Positions 13,685 to 22,665 of a stretch of 41,366 nucleotides of DNA are shown one piece after another (the first letter of the stretch is position 1; each line of letters starts with the position of its first letter). The stretch covers positions 1 to 41,366 of the forward strand of contig JAEUSQ010000005.1 in NCBI GenBank assembly GCA_016788705.1, read 5' to 3'. The stretch is from Bacteroidetes Order II. bacterium. GTDB lineage: Bacteria > Bacteroidota > Rhodothermia > Rhodothermales > UBA2364. The notes under the pieces were generated by a model, which was given only the letters and a program-made list of their open reading frames with translations, did not search any database and had not been told where the DNA came from. A program made the position numbers and the translations under genes.

Positions 13685-16600
13685 TTAGAACGTATAACGC
13701 AAACCGAGCTGCATCTGCCAGCGGGAGGCGATTTGGTCGGTGGTATAAGGTGTTCCGTTAGCTGGTTTCGTGAAGCGAAGAATGGGCTTGCCCGTAGCGG
13801 CTTCATATCCACGGAAGCCAAACAAGGTGTAGGAGTCGAAGTTGATGAACTTCACTACGCCCCAATCTTCGTTGAGCAAGCTAAGCACGTTCAGAATGTC
13901 TGCGGTTAATTGCAGTTTTTGGTTCTTAACACTTGGCAAGTCAATCGTGAAACGTGCATCCAAGCTATTCCGCCAAGGTTGCCGCGCACCATTACGTGGG
14001 AAGATTTTGCCACGGTTGTTTTTCAGGTCTGCCACACTTTCGATAAAAGCATTTGCGTCCGCCCAAACTTGTTCTGGGGTACGGGTATCCGTTCCACCAT
14101 TGTTTTGCCAAACAGCATCCGTTTGATTAGCAGGAATAAGCGCCAAATCGTTTTGGCTAAATCCATCACCGTTTGCATCTCCATTATAGATGTAGTTTCC
14201 TGTGAAGCCACTCCGGCCTTCATAGAGCAAGGAAGCCGTAGTGGCCAACGTTTTTACACCCAAGAGTTTGCCAAGATTGAACTTATAGGAGACCGTCCCA
14301 ATAACCCGATGTGGGACATCATAGTCCGAGCGAGCCAAGCCTGGTTCGTTCGGGTTACCTGTCACTTCGTTAAATTCGTACTGCGATTGTGCTACACTCG
14401 AACGGCCCGAGTTGACATCCCACGATTCCCCATAAGTATAAGCAAGGTTTCCGAACAAGCCGTTCCGCTCGTTTTTCTTTAACTGAACAGAGAAATTATA
14501 CGTATAGCCTTCATCCGAGTTTTTAAGTAGCATTACGTTGGTATAACGGCTGTATTTGCGAGCGGTTACGTAGAACGGACGACCGTCAGAAGGTTTCGTC
14601 GTTGTAGAGATGTTCGAGGCATCAGTTACAAGGTTCAGGTTCTCATAAACGACATCATTCATATTCTTGGAATAGAGGAACTCAAGAGTACCTACTAAAC
14701 CTAAAGGCAATTCTTGGTCTAAACCAATATTACCACGCAAGACCTGCGGGAGTTTAAATCCTTTGTCGGTCAGTGCAATCGCAGACGTCGCTGCAACCAA
14801 CGAAGCAGCAGGCTTATAAGTTGGATCAACATTCACCGCTGGTACACCAGAGGTTACGTCAATCCGCGCAAAGTCCACACCTGTATTGGAGTATTGGTTG
14901 GAAAGCCATACCCCCGGCGTTTTGCCTGAAAATACCCCAATACCACCGCGCAATTGGGTTTTTTTGTTCTGGAACACATCGTAGTTAAAGCCAAAACGTG
15001 GACTGAACAACAACTGGCCACTCGGTACTTCATCCGTACTGCGACCGGGGAAGTCTGTCGCAAATTGATTGTTTTTGGTTGGCTTGTCCAAGAAAGTCGG
15101 TACTTCTACCCGAACACCCAGCGTAAGGCGAAGGTTCGGGAGGGCTTTCCATTGGTCTTGTAAATAAGCGCCAGACATCAACATTGCCCACTCGGCACGC
15201 TCTTGTCCGCCATCCAAGAGATAGCTCTTACGATAGCGGTTGGCAATCTTGTTCTCGAAGTTGGCAATGCTGGAGAAGCGCCACGTACCAAAAGCATCTT
15301 GAATAAACAAGTTCGAGAAGGCCGAATGATCAACCTGTACACCAGCCGTAATATTGTGATTTCCTGCAAAGTAGGAAAAATTATTGGTAAAGCTTAAGAG
15401 GTTCTGATCCAAAGCATTTTGTTGAGAAGAACGTTCAACCCCCATAAAGACCGAAGTTCCAGAACCAGCTACGTTTTGGATTTCGATTTGCGGGAATGGG
15501 TTAATTTCTGGAGCACGTTTGTCCCGGATGGTGGTATAGACCAAACGGGCTTCGTTACCAATTTTGGCGCCAAGTACACTAGTCAACTGAACAACTGTGG
15601 AGTTTTGCTTACTTAAAAATTTGTACGCCTGGGTATCAAATCCAAAAGTAGAGACATTACGATCTACCCCACGCAGGCGGTTGGCATCCACAAAGTTGTT
15701 ACGAATCATCAACCGATGGGTCTTGTTGATGTTGTAATCAATCCGAGCAAACAAGTACTGGCTACCCGTTTTGGCATTGAAGTTATCGTAAGAGCCTGCA
15801 TCGAAGCCATATACGTTTTTGGCAGCCGTTACAATCCGATCCATATCCGCCTTCGTTGCATTGAAGATGTTTGGAGCGGTTATATTGTAATCCTTTAAAC
15901 CTGCATCAATGGGGTCCCCACGATCGCGAAGTTCACCATTCAAGAAGAAAAACAATTTGTTTTCGATGATCGGACCACCCACACGGAAGCCGGTTTGATA
16001 GTCTGTAAACTCTGGAACGAGTGAGGCTGTAGAAAGTGGATTTCCACCGGCGTCTTTCGTGAGTTTACCTGTAAAGTCATTGTTCCGATAAAAGCCAAAC
16101 AAGGATCCGCTGAAGTTATTGGTCCCCGAACGGGAAACGGCATTAATAAGACCGCCCGTAAAACCACTTTGGCGTACATCGTAAGGTGCAATTTCTACGT
16201 TGAACTCGGCGATGGCATCCAAACCAATTGGTTGGGCGCCCGTTTGTCCGCCCGGCAATCCGTTATCTGCCAAACCAAATACGTCGTTTGTAACCGCTCC
16301 GTCAATCTGGATGTTGTTATAGCGGTTATTCGCACCACCCACGTTGTTTCCAACCACTTGCGGAGAAACTTTGGTAAAGTCGGTAATAGAACGGGCAATC
16401 GTCGGGAGGTTTTCAATTTCAGCGGTCGAAATATTCTGTTTCGCACCCGTTCTGTCTGCGGCAATAGCTGCATTTCGTTCGGCGGTAATTTCAACATCAA
16501 CCGTTGCGTTTTCTTCGACAAATTTGATGTCCACGTTTTTTTGCTCCGACAAAGACAGAAAGAGGTTCTGCCGCTCAAACGTTTTATAACCCACAAAAGT

Positions 16601-16858
16601 CACTTTGAGGGTATAGGGGCCACCAGTCCGTAGGTAGAGCAGGTTGTAGTTCCCGTTTACGTTAGAGGTGGTTCCGTTTACTGTTCCAGATGGAACGTGT
16701 GTGGCAATAATGGTGGCTCCCGGAACAGGATTCCCTTGTGGGTCTGTTACTTTTCCGGTAAAAGAAGCCGTCGTGACCTGTGCTTCTGCGGTGAGTGCAG
16801 TTGCAAGCAAGACTACGAGGGACATCCACCACGACCAGGTTTTAAAAGGTGTTCGCAT
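13685..16858 (-). CDS. Oar-like TonB-dependent receptor
   Basis: 1057 residues. A signal peptide (cleavage after TAEA, about residue 26) precedes a carboxypeptidase-regulatory-like beta-sandwich (about 28-115, GKVTDPQGNPVPGATI), then a plug domain (IENLPTIARSITDFTKVSPQV, with SFSGSLFGFYRNN-like stretches after it) and a large barrel ending LRYTF. There is no SusD partner, and the architecture resembles Oar/OmpA-related receptors rather than SusC. The substrate is unknown; peptide or polymer uptake or surface adhesion are options. A strong Shine-Dalgarno AAGGAGG sits 8 bp before the ATG (unusual in this window), and a strong terminator follows, so it is a highly expressed single-gene unit. Confidence 0.9.
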   Translation of the reverse strand: MRTPFKTWSWWMSLVVLLATALTAEAQVTTASFTGKVTDPQGNPVPGATIIATHVPSGTVNGTTSNVNGNYNLLYLRTGGPYTLKVTFVGYKTFERQNLFLSLSEQKNVDIKFVEENATVDVEITAERNAAIAADRTGAKQNISTAEIENLPTIARSITDFTKVSPQVVGNNVGGANNRYNNIQIDGAVTNDVFGLADNGLPGGQTGAQPIGLDAIAEFNVEIAPYDVRQSGFTGGLINAVSRSGTNNFSGSLFGFYRNNDFTGKLTKDAGGNPLSTASLVPEFTDYQTGFRVGGPIIENKLFFFLNGELRDRGDPIDAGLKDYNITAPNIFNATKADMDRIVTAAKNVYGFDAGSYDNFNAKTGSQYLFARIDYNINKTHRLMIRNNFVDANRLRGVDRNVSTFGFDTQAYKFLSKQNSTVVQLTSVLGAKIGNEARLVYTTIRDKRAPEINPFPQIEIQNVAGSGTSVFMGVERSSQQNALDQNLLSFTNNFSYFAGNHNITAGVQVDHSAFSNLFIQDAFGTWRFSSIANFENKIANRYRKSYLLDGGQERAEWAMLMSGAYLQDQWKALPNLRLTLGVRVEVPTFLDKPTKNNQFATDFPGRSTDEVPSGQLLFSPRFGFNYDVFQNKKTQLRGGIGVFSGKTPGVWLSNQYSNTGVDFARIDVTSGVPAVNVDPTYKPAASLVAATSAIALTDKGFKLPQVLRGNIGLDQELPLGLVGTLEFLYSKNMNDVVYENLNLVTDASNISTTTKPSDGRPFYVTARKYSRYTNVMLLKNSDEGYTYNFSVQLKKNERNGLFGNLAYTYGESWDVNSGRSSVAQSQYEFNEVTGNPNEPGLARSDYDVPHRVIGTVSYKFNLGKLLGVKTLATTASLLYEGRSGFTGNYIYNGDANGDGFSQNDLALIPANQTDAVWQNNGGTDTRTPEQVWADANAFIESVADLKNNRGKIFPRNGARQPWRNSLDARFTIDLPSVKNQKLQLTADILNVLSLLNEDWGVVKFINFDSYTLFGFRGYEAATGKPILRFTKPANGTPYTTDQIASRWQMQLGLRYTF

Positions 16859-17174
16859 ATGCGTTTTCCTCCTTTGGGTTTATGATGTTTGGGTTTTCTA
16901 TTCGGCTAATGGCGTCTCAAGACGGTAGTTGCCCGTATGGTTCGCATATGGGCAGAGACTCCACAGCCGTGAAGGTAGTGTGTTTTCTCTGGCAGGTATG
17001 TCAATTGTGCAAAATCTTGGCATTAAGTTAAGGTTACGTCTGGTCTAAACAGTGCATAAACAGATACTTTAAGAAAAAACCATAAAGTCCGAATACGATA
17101 AAAACCCTTGTAACCTTTTGGGAACACCAGCCGTCTTTTCGCCAAATCATATATGCAAGGCCTGCATAGAAGAC
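16859..17174 (-). promoter_or_regulatory. upstream region of the TonB-dependent receptor gene
   Basis: 316 bp without a gene. It holds the Shine-Dalgarno AAGGAGG (16870-16876 on the plus strand as CCTCCTT) and an imperfect inverted repeat GCCCGTAT/ATATGGGC at about 16932-16952, which could be an operator or leader hairpin. The start codon lies within the palindrome CGCATATGCG. I could not fix a promoter: no convincing TTG-N19-TANNTTTG pair was found by eye. Confidence 0.35.
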
Positions 17175-17218
17175 AAAAGGCACGGGATGAAATATAGGGT
17201 GGATGTCTCGTGCCTTTT
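17175..17218 (-). terminator. terminator after the aminotransferase gene
   Basis: AAAAGGCACG (17175-17184) and CGTGCCTTTT (17209-17218) form a perfect 10-bp stem with a 24-base loop, T-rich on either strand. It lies 19 bp after the aminotransferase stop and ends the obg-dprA run. Confidence 0.7.
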
Positions 17219-17236
17219 GTGTGTGTAAAATTGGTT

Positions 17237-18364
17237 CTAAAAGGCTTTAATTACGTCAATTGTACGATCCAACTCCTCTATTGTATTATAGTAGGTAGGG
17301 GCAAATCTTAACAAGCGGTTACGAACCGAGATTTCGATCTGGTTTTTTTGTAACTGCTGATAAACGATTTCGGGATCTGGATGCCGGAACGTGACAATAC
17401 CAGATGCATGGGCGGGGTCGGAGGAGCCGTAGCGTTGCAAACCAATCTTTTCGAGATGAAGGGCCAAATAGGCCGCATTGTTTAAAACGTGTTGGTGACA
17501 CCAGTCGCGTCCACATGCCAAATACACCGATAAAGCGGCTTGTAGGGTGGCTATTCCGGCATTGTTCATCGTCCCAAGTCGGTAGCGCGTTAGGTCGGGA
17601 TGCCAATTAAAGCGATAGTCGAAGAAGTTTTCCCAGTCCACGACACCCGAAAGCCAACCAGCCATAGGTGGATGCAGGGCTTCCATCAGGTTATGAGACA
17701 TATAACACCAGCCAATGCCCTGATCGGCCATGATCCATTTATGGGCACTTCCTGCGGCAAAGTCCACCCCTTGGGCCTCGGCCTCCCCAAAATCCAATGC
17801 ACCAACGCCTTGGATGGCGTCCACCAGAAACCAGATACCCCGCTCGCGGGTCCGTTTGCCAATCTCGGCCAGCGGTGCCCGAAATCCGGAAAGGAATTGC
17901 ACCCAACTGACGGATAAGAGACGGGTACGTGGTGTAAGTGCGGCCTCTATGTCTTCGAGGGTAAACACCCCGTCGGTATGTGGAATAAAATCTATTTCCA
18001 CCCCGCGTTCGCGCAAATGCAGAAAGGGCCATACATTGGCCGGAAATTCACATGCTGGGAGGGCAATTCTATCCCCCGGTTTCCAACGAATCCCTTGTGC
18101 CACCCAGTTGAGGGCGGTTGAGACATTTGGGCAGACATCCACCGTTTCCAAAGGCGCCGAGAGCAGGCTTGCAATTTGACGTCGGACATCCAGAATCGTG
18201 TCCATAAATGGGAGATAGTTGTCTATCTGTGTTTCCTGTCGTTCGGTCATCCACTTATGCAGGGCATCTGTCACGCGGGTACTCAGGGGCGAGGTTGCCG
18301 CATGGTTTAGGTAGATGGTATGCGCGGTATGGGGGAACAGGCTTCGGAGTTCGGAGAGGTTCAT
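17237..18364 (-). CDS. class V aminotransferase (cysteine desulfurase-like)
   Basis: 375 residues from MNLSELRSLFP; a start 24 bp further up would add MRGLFFFD, which is not conserved-looking. Fold type I PLP enzyme: substrate loop YLNHAATSPLS at the N-terminus, and PLP-lysine Lys209 in GSAHKWIMADQGIGWCYM. Subfamily is closer to isopenicillin-N-epimerase-like/kynureninase-like class V enzymes than to IscS, because no catalytic Cys loop is apparent near the C-terminus. The substrate is unknown. Last gene of a minus-strand run behind the coiled-coil protein (47 bp). Confidence 0.82.
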   Translation of the reverse strand: MNLSELRSLFPHTAHTIYLNHAATSPLSTRVTDALHKWMTERQETQIDNYLPFMDTILDVRRQIASLLSAPLETVDVCPNVSTALNWVAQGIRWKPGDRIALPACEFPANVWPFLHLRERGVEIDFIPHTDGVFTLEDIEAALTPRTRLLSVSWVQFLSGFRAPLAEIGKRTRERGIWFLVDAIQGVGALDFGEAEAQGVDFAAGSAHKWIMADQGIGWCYMSHNLMEALHPPMAGWLSGVVDWENFFDYRFNWHPDLTRYRLGTMNNAGIATLQAALSVYLACGRDWCHQHVLNNAAYLALHLEKIGLQRYGSSDPAHASGIVTFRHPDPEIVYQQLQKNQIEISVRNRLLRFAPTYYNTIEELDRTIDVIKAF

Positions 18365-18411
18365 GTCAAAAAAAAATAAGCCCCTCAACGGTGGATTGAG
18401 AGGCTTGTGTG

Positions 18412-20070
18412 TCAGGATGGTTCGGTATCTTCCGGTTTTTCATCTGTGGCAGCCTCCTCTTTGGGGGGGTGCCGCAGTTCCAAAACTTCTTTACGAATAT
18501 CTTTTATTTTCCGTTTATTTTCCTCGATTCGCTTTTTGATCTCTTCCATTTTATGTTCGTAGGTGGCGCGCAATTCGCCAACATTTTTTCCTTTGAACAC
18601 AAATTCGAGCTTGGTTTCGATGTCTTCGAGGTACTTACGGTCCATCTCAATATTATTTTCGATACGGGAGATGGCATCTTCCTTGCGCGATATTTTGTCG
18701 CTCAGGCGTTGTTTATAGTTTCGGTCGCGGTTTTCGCGGTCTCGGTTTCGGGCCTCGCGCTCCAACTTCATTTTCTCGTAGAAGGCACGGGCATTGGTAT
18801 AAAGTCGGTCTTCGGCTTCTTTAATGGCATTGATGAAGACACGTTTTTGTTTCATCCGCAACGGTTGAATGTTAAAGACTTCTTGTGTGAGTTCCTTCAC
18901 CCGTTTTTTGGCCGCTTGGTAATCATCGCCCTCAGCCGTATTGTTTACAATCTGAAGCACTTCGTCCACCCATGTCTGACACTGGGCCATATTGGCCTCG
19001 GCTTTTTCGTCGTAGTGCGATTTTTCCTCCTCCACTTTCGTGCGGATTTGCTCGAACAACTCGTCCAGACGGTCAAAGAAGGCTTTCCGTTTGTCGCGGA
19101 ACAGCTTTACTTCCCGAACTTCGCGCTGTAGTTCAATCAGTTGGTCTCGGATCGGACGAAACTCGGTGGCGGTTTCAATGGAGGCCGTGATGGTTTCAAA
19201 GCGTGGAGCGAGGCTATGGTAATTGGCCTCACACTCGGTCTCAAAGGCGTTCCAATCGGCTTGTTGTCGCTTACGCAGGACTTTAAAGGCGAGGTCTAAC
19301 TTGTCTAAAAGAGTATTCCGGTGCTCGCGCAACATACGGGCTTCGCGAACCTCTTTTTGGAGCGCGACCAATTCTTCGCGGCTATTTTTGAATTCCTCCA
19401 CCGTATCAGCCTTTTCGGTCCACGCATCTACCCTTGGTTGAAATTGATCGTAGGTAGTCTGCGATGTCTCGCTCAGTTCGGCCCGTTCGGCGTCTAATTT
19501 CACCCGTAGCAGGTCACTGGTCTGGTTCAGTAGGTCAAACAATTTGTCGCGTTGGTCTTTCTGAACAGTCGCTAGCTTGAGTTTGTCGCGGAGGTCTTTT
19601 ACATGGCCGACCATCTCGCGCAAGTTATCAGTGGCTTCAATTTGTCCGGCAAGCGCCTCAACAGCCGTATGCAGCTCGGTATAAACGTCGCTCATATTGG
19701 AAAACACACGTTCCCACTCAATTTTGGGTGACAGCCCGATGCCCTGTACCACCATCTGGCTGTTTTCGTCTTCCGAAACGCCCAAAAGTTGGTAGCGAAG
19801 AAACCCACCCTTAGACAGGGCATAAGCGGCCGCATGGCGGATGGCCTCGGTCTCCTGTAACCACTTTAAACCGGCTTCGGGGTCTGGCTGTGGATCGGTG
19901 GCGTCTCCGTGGCTTTCGGCGAGTACCACAAAGTACCCATCCATGCCCGAAATGGCCATCCATACATGGTGATCGTCCGCAGCGTGTGTCTCAATCACTT
20001 TGGCGTTCGCAGTCTGTGTGGTCAGAAAGTTGACACAAACTTGCGTAAGTTCTTCCCGATTCTGATACAT
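18412..20070 (-). CDS. coiled-coil protein with tandem helical repeats, unknown function
   Basis: 552 residues. The first 110 or so form a globular domain (VWMAISGMDGYFVVLAESHGD...). The rest is long helix with at least three, probably four, tandem units. Two clear copies are LVALQKEVREARMLREHRNTL and LIELQREVREVKLFRDKRKAF, with a third (VKELTQEVFNIQPLRMKQKRV) and a weaker first copy (VKDLRDKLKLATVQKDQRDKL). These resemble DUF349-type helical repeats in spacing and charge, though this is not certain. A highly charged coiled coil (REARNRDRENRDRN...) and a KEEAATDEKPED tail end the protein. No signal peptide. It sits 33 bp after dprA, so it may be linked with DNA processing only by operon position. 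Confidence 0.8.
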   Translation of the reverse strand: MYQNREELTQVCVNFLTTQTANAKVIETHAADDHHVWMAISGMDGYFVVLAESHGDATDPQPDPEAGLKWLQETEAIRHAAAYALSKGGFLRYQLLGVSEDENSQMVVQGIGLSPKIEWERVFSNMSDVYTELHTAVEALAGQIEATDNLREMVGHVKDLRDKLKLATVQKDQRDKLFDLLNQTSDLLRVKLDAERAELSETSQTTYDQFQPRVDAWTEKADTVEEFKNSREELVALQKEVREARMLREHRNTLLDKLDLAFKVLRKRQQADWNAFETECEANYHSLAPRFETITASIETATEFRPIRDQLIELQREVREVKLFRDKRKAFFDRLDELFEQIRTKVEEEKSHYDEKAEANMAQCQTWVDEVLQIVNNTAEGDDYQAAKKRVKELTQEVFNIQPLRMKQKRVFINAIKEAEDRLYTNARAFYEKMKLEREARNRDRENRDRNYKQRLSDKISRKEDAISRIENNIEMDRKYLEDIETKLEFVFKGKNVGELRATYEHKMEEIKKRIEENKRKIKDIRKEVLELRHPPKEEAATDEKPEDTEPS

Positions 20071-20103
20071 CTGTATTACGTAAATTGATTGACGGTTCGT
20101 CCG

Positions 20104-21369
20104 TCAGGTCCGATAAAACATCTTGCCCGCCATTTGTCGGACAAGGCCTTTGAATTCTAAATTGAGCAAATACACCAATGCTGCCGAGGCATCCACATGA
20201 GCTTGTACACACAGTTGGTCTATGTGGATAGGTTCGGCAGAAAGGTTTTCCAGCAAGATACGCTCCAGCGCATTGAGTTCCGCCCATGTTTCTTCCGAAT
20301 TTACAGCAGAAACTGCGGTGGTTCCAAAACCCTCCAGTTCTTCTAATAATTCATCTACGGTGGTCACCAGTTTGGCGATGTTTTTTCGCACAAGATCATG
20401 GTTGCCCTTGCCATGATTGCTGAAAATAGAGCAGGGAACCGTGAAAACTTCCCGATTTTGCTCGATTGCCATGTGTGCCGTAATGAGGGCGCCTCCCTTT
20501 GCAGCCGCTTCAGCGACCAAAACGCCCCGCGATAAGCCGCTGATAATGCGGTTGCGTCGTGGGAAATTGGTGGCATCGGGCTTGGTTCCCATCGGAAACT
20601 CGGAGAAAATAGCACCGTTTTCCAAAATTTGTGCCACCAATCGGGTATTTGTTGCCGGATAAATCACGTCCACCCCCGATCCCAAAACCGCTACGGTTCT
20701 TCCGCCAGCATCCACTGCACCCTGATGCGCAGCGGTATCTATGCCATAGGCGAGGCCACTCACAATCGTCCAGCCATTACGCGCCAGTTCCTGTGCAAAG
20801 GTGTATGCCACCCGTTTGCCATAATCGGAGGCTTTTCGGGTGCCGACAATGGCAAGTGCTTTTTCGTCGGAAGGTAGATGGACGCCTCGATGCCACAACA
20901 AGACGGGCGGATCATAAAGCTCCCGCAATAGCGCAGGAAAACTGGGTTCCCACGACAACAAGGGAATGGCCAGACATCTGGAAGCCATTTTTTCTTGCTC
21001 TGCCAAAAGCGCTTCGGCATCGCAACGTGTGATAGCCTCGGCGGTTTGTTGACCAATGCCCGAAACCCGCATGAGGACGGAGACGGGTGCTAGCAGGGTT
21101 TGCGACGCCGATCCAAAGTGCGCGATGAGGGCACGCAAACGCCCCGGCCCGATACCAGGAACCAAGGCCAAGGCCATCACCGCCCGCCGCTCCGTGGTTT
21201 CGTCTGCTGGCTGGTCAAAGAGGTGTACCTGAGTAGGTTCGATATCGTTGAAGGGAAACACTGGTTTAGATGATCTTGTTTTTGCAGAAATTGTTGGGGC
21301 TAAGTCCTTGGATTTATGACGATGAAGGAATGGTAATACATTTGGATTACCCAGCGAAAACGCCCCCAC
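20104..21369 (-). CDS. dprA: DNA-processing protein DprA
   Basis: 421 residues from a GTG start. DprA loads RecA on incoming single-stranded DNA during natural transformation. Helix-hairpin-helix repeats (LVPGIGPGRL, SGIGQQTAEAI) are followed by the Rossmann-like core LAIVGTRKASDYG, IVSGLAYGIDTAAHQGAV, AVLGSGVDVIYP, NFPRRNRIISGLS and GALITAHMA. A winged-helix C-terminus (HIDQLCVQAHVDASAALVYLLNLEFKGLV) is the expected DprA winged-helix. The N-terminal 60 residues before RRAVMALALVPG are longer than usual and poorly family-like, so the true start may be further in. It lies 44 bp after obg. Confidence 0.93.
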   Translation of the reverse strand: MGAFSLGNPNVLPFLHRHKSKDLAPTISAKTRSSKPVFPFNDIEPTQVHLFDQPADETTERRAVMALALVPGIGPGRLRALIAHFGSASQTLLAPVSVLMRVSGIGQQTAEAITRCDAEALLAEQEKMASRCLAIPLLSWEPSFPALLRELYDPPVLLWHRGVHLPSDEKALAIVGTRKASDYGKRVAYTFAQELARNGWTIVSGLAYGIDTAAHQGAVDAGGRTVAVLGSGVDVIYPATNTRLVAQILENGAIFSEFPMGTKPDATNFPRRNRIISGLSRGVLVAEAAAKGGALITAHMAIEQNREVFTVPCSIFSNHGKGNHDLVRKNIAKLVTTVDELLEELEGFGTTAVSAVNSEETWAELNALERILLENLSAEPIHIDQLCVQAHVDASAALVYLLNLEFKGLVRQMAGKMFYRT

Positions 21370-21413
21370 TAAAGTACATCATTTCCGATTCAAAAGCCAT
21401 CGTTTTCTTTCTG

Positions 21414-22418
21414 TTACACGCCTTTCGCCGTTTGTATCGCCATCCAAAGCGCATCTTTCAAGGAGTCTAATCCTTGATGCGCCACTGCACTGATCGTGAA
21501 AACGGGGAGTTCTAGAGGGAGTTTCTGAATCCGTTGTGGTAAGGCTGCCCGTTCATCTACCGAAAGTAAATCTATTTTTGTGAGGGCCAACATGCGTGGT
21601 TTTTCCAAAAGTTCACTATTAAAGGCTTCGATTTCATCCAAAAGAATGGTGTAGGCATGTGCAATATCTGTTGTATCCACAGGAATCATAAAAAGAAGGA
21701 CAGCATTTCGTTCGATGTGTTTAAGAAAGCGTAGTCCCAAACCGCGTCCTTCATGTGCCCCCTCAATAATTCCCGGGATGTCTGCCATGACAAAAGATTT
21801 GTATTCCCGATAAGCCACTACACCAAGGTTGGGTTCGAGTGTGGTAAAGGGGTAATCCGCAATTTTGGGCCGTGCTGCCGAGAGGGCCGAAATGAGGGTA
21901 CTTTTTCCCGCATTAGGAAAGCCAACCAAGCCAACATCCGCCAAGACCTTTAGTTCTAAGGTTACATTACGCTCCTCGCCTTCTTCGCCTGGCTGGGCAT
22001 AGCGGGGGGTGCGGTTGGTGGCCGTTTTAAAATGGTCGTTTCCTTTGCCGCCACGTCCCCCTCTTACCAAAACCAAGCGATCCCCGGGATGCATTACCTC
22101 GCCCAGTGCTTCGCCTGTATCCGTATCTTTCGCCACGGTCCCACACGGAACCCGCAACGTCATGTCTTGACCATCTTTTCCAGTTTTTAGGTTGCTGCTG
22201 CCATTTTGGCCTTTATCAGCAAAGTGATGGCGGTTGTAGCGCAAATCTAATAAGGTGTAAAGGTGGTGATCGGCTTCCAAAATCACCGAACCTCCTTTGC
22301 CTCCATTCCCGCCATTAGGCCCACCTTGTGGCACGTGTGGCTCTCGTCGAAAAGAAACCGCTCCTGCCCCGCCCTTCCCACTCCGGACAGTAATCGTCAC
22401 ATAATCTACAAACTTCAT
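21414..22418 (-). CDS. obg: GTPase Obg/CgtA
   Basis: 334 residues. The Gly-rich Obg domain (GKGGAGAVSFRREPHVPQGG, GGRGGKGNDHF) is followed by a TRAFAC GTPase domain: G1 GFPNAGKSTL near residue 165, DYPFTTLEP (switch I), DIPGIIEGAHEGRGLG (G3/switch II), TKID (G4), SAVAHQG (G5). There is no C-terminal OCT domain, normal for this lineage. Obg binds the large ribosomal subunit and links ppGpp to ribosome assembly. First gene of the row obg-dprA-coiled-coil-aminotransferase. Confidence 0.96.
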   Translation of the reverse strand: MKFVDYVTITVRSGKGGAGAVSFRREPHVPQGGPNGGNGGKGGSVILEADHHLYTLLDLRYNRHHFADKGQNGSSNLKTGKDGQDMTLRVPCGTVAKDTDTGEALGEVMHPGDRLVLVRGGRGGKGNDHFKTATNRTPRYAQPGEEGEERNVTLELKVLADVGLVGFPNAGKSTLISALSAARPKIADYPFTTLEPNLGVVAYREYKSFVMADIPGIIEGAHEGRGLGLRFLKHIERNAVLLFMIPVDTTDIAHAYTILLDEIEAFNSELLEKPRMLALTKIDLLSVDERAALPQRIQKLPLELPVFTISAVAHQGLDSLKDALWMAIQTAKGV

Positions 22419-22665
22419 ATCTTAATGTTTTTGCATAAGGTACGTCAAGAATAGACCCGCAGGTTTTAGGATTGAAGAAATTTCGAAAGTGCCGACCATT
22501 TTAGCAATGTCCACTCGTTGGATGGGAAGTTAAAATAAGTCCCGCATTTTATGACAAGCAATTATTTTTTCAGAGAGGGTGGTTCAGGTTGGTTTGTATT
22601 CCACTTTGCGTGCGTATCTTGGCAAAACCTATTTACTTGCTACTCATCATCAAATTTGGATCGCA

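Noticed and set aside
17175-17218. Inverted repeat as a small RNA gene
   Set aside because: Its place 19 bp after a stop and the T tract fit a terminator.
22579-22665. Extended N-terminus of the alpha-2-macroglobulin
   Set aside because: The lipoprotein signal and lipobox directly follow the ATG at 22666; the extra residues are not signal-like.
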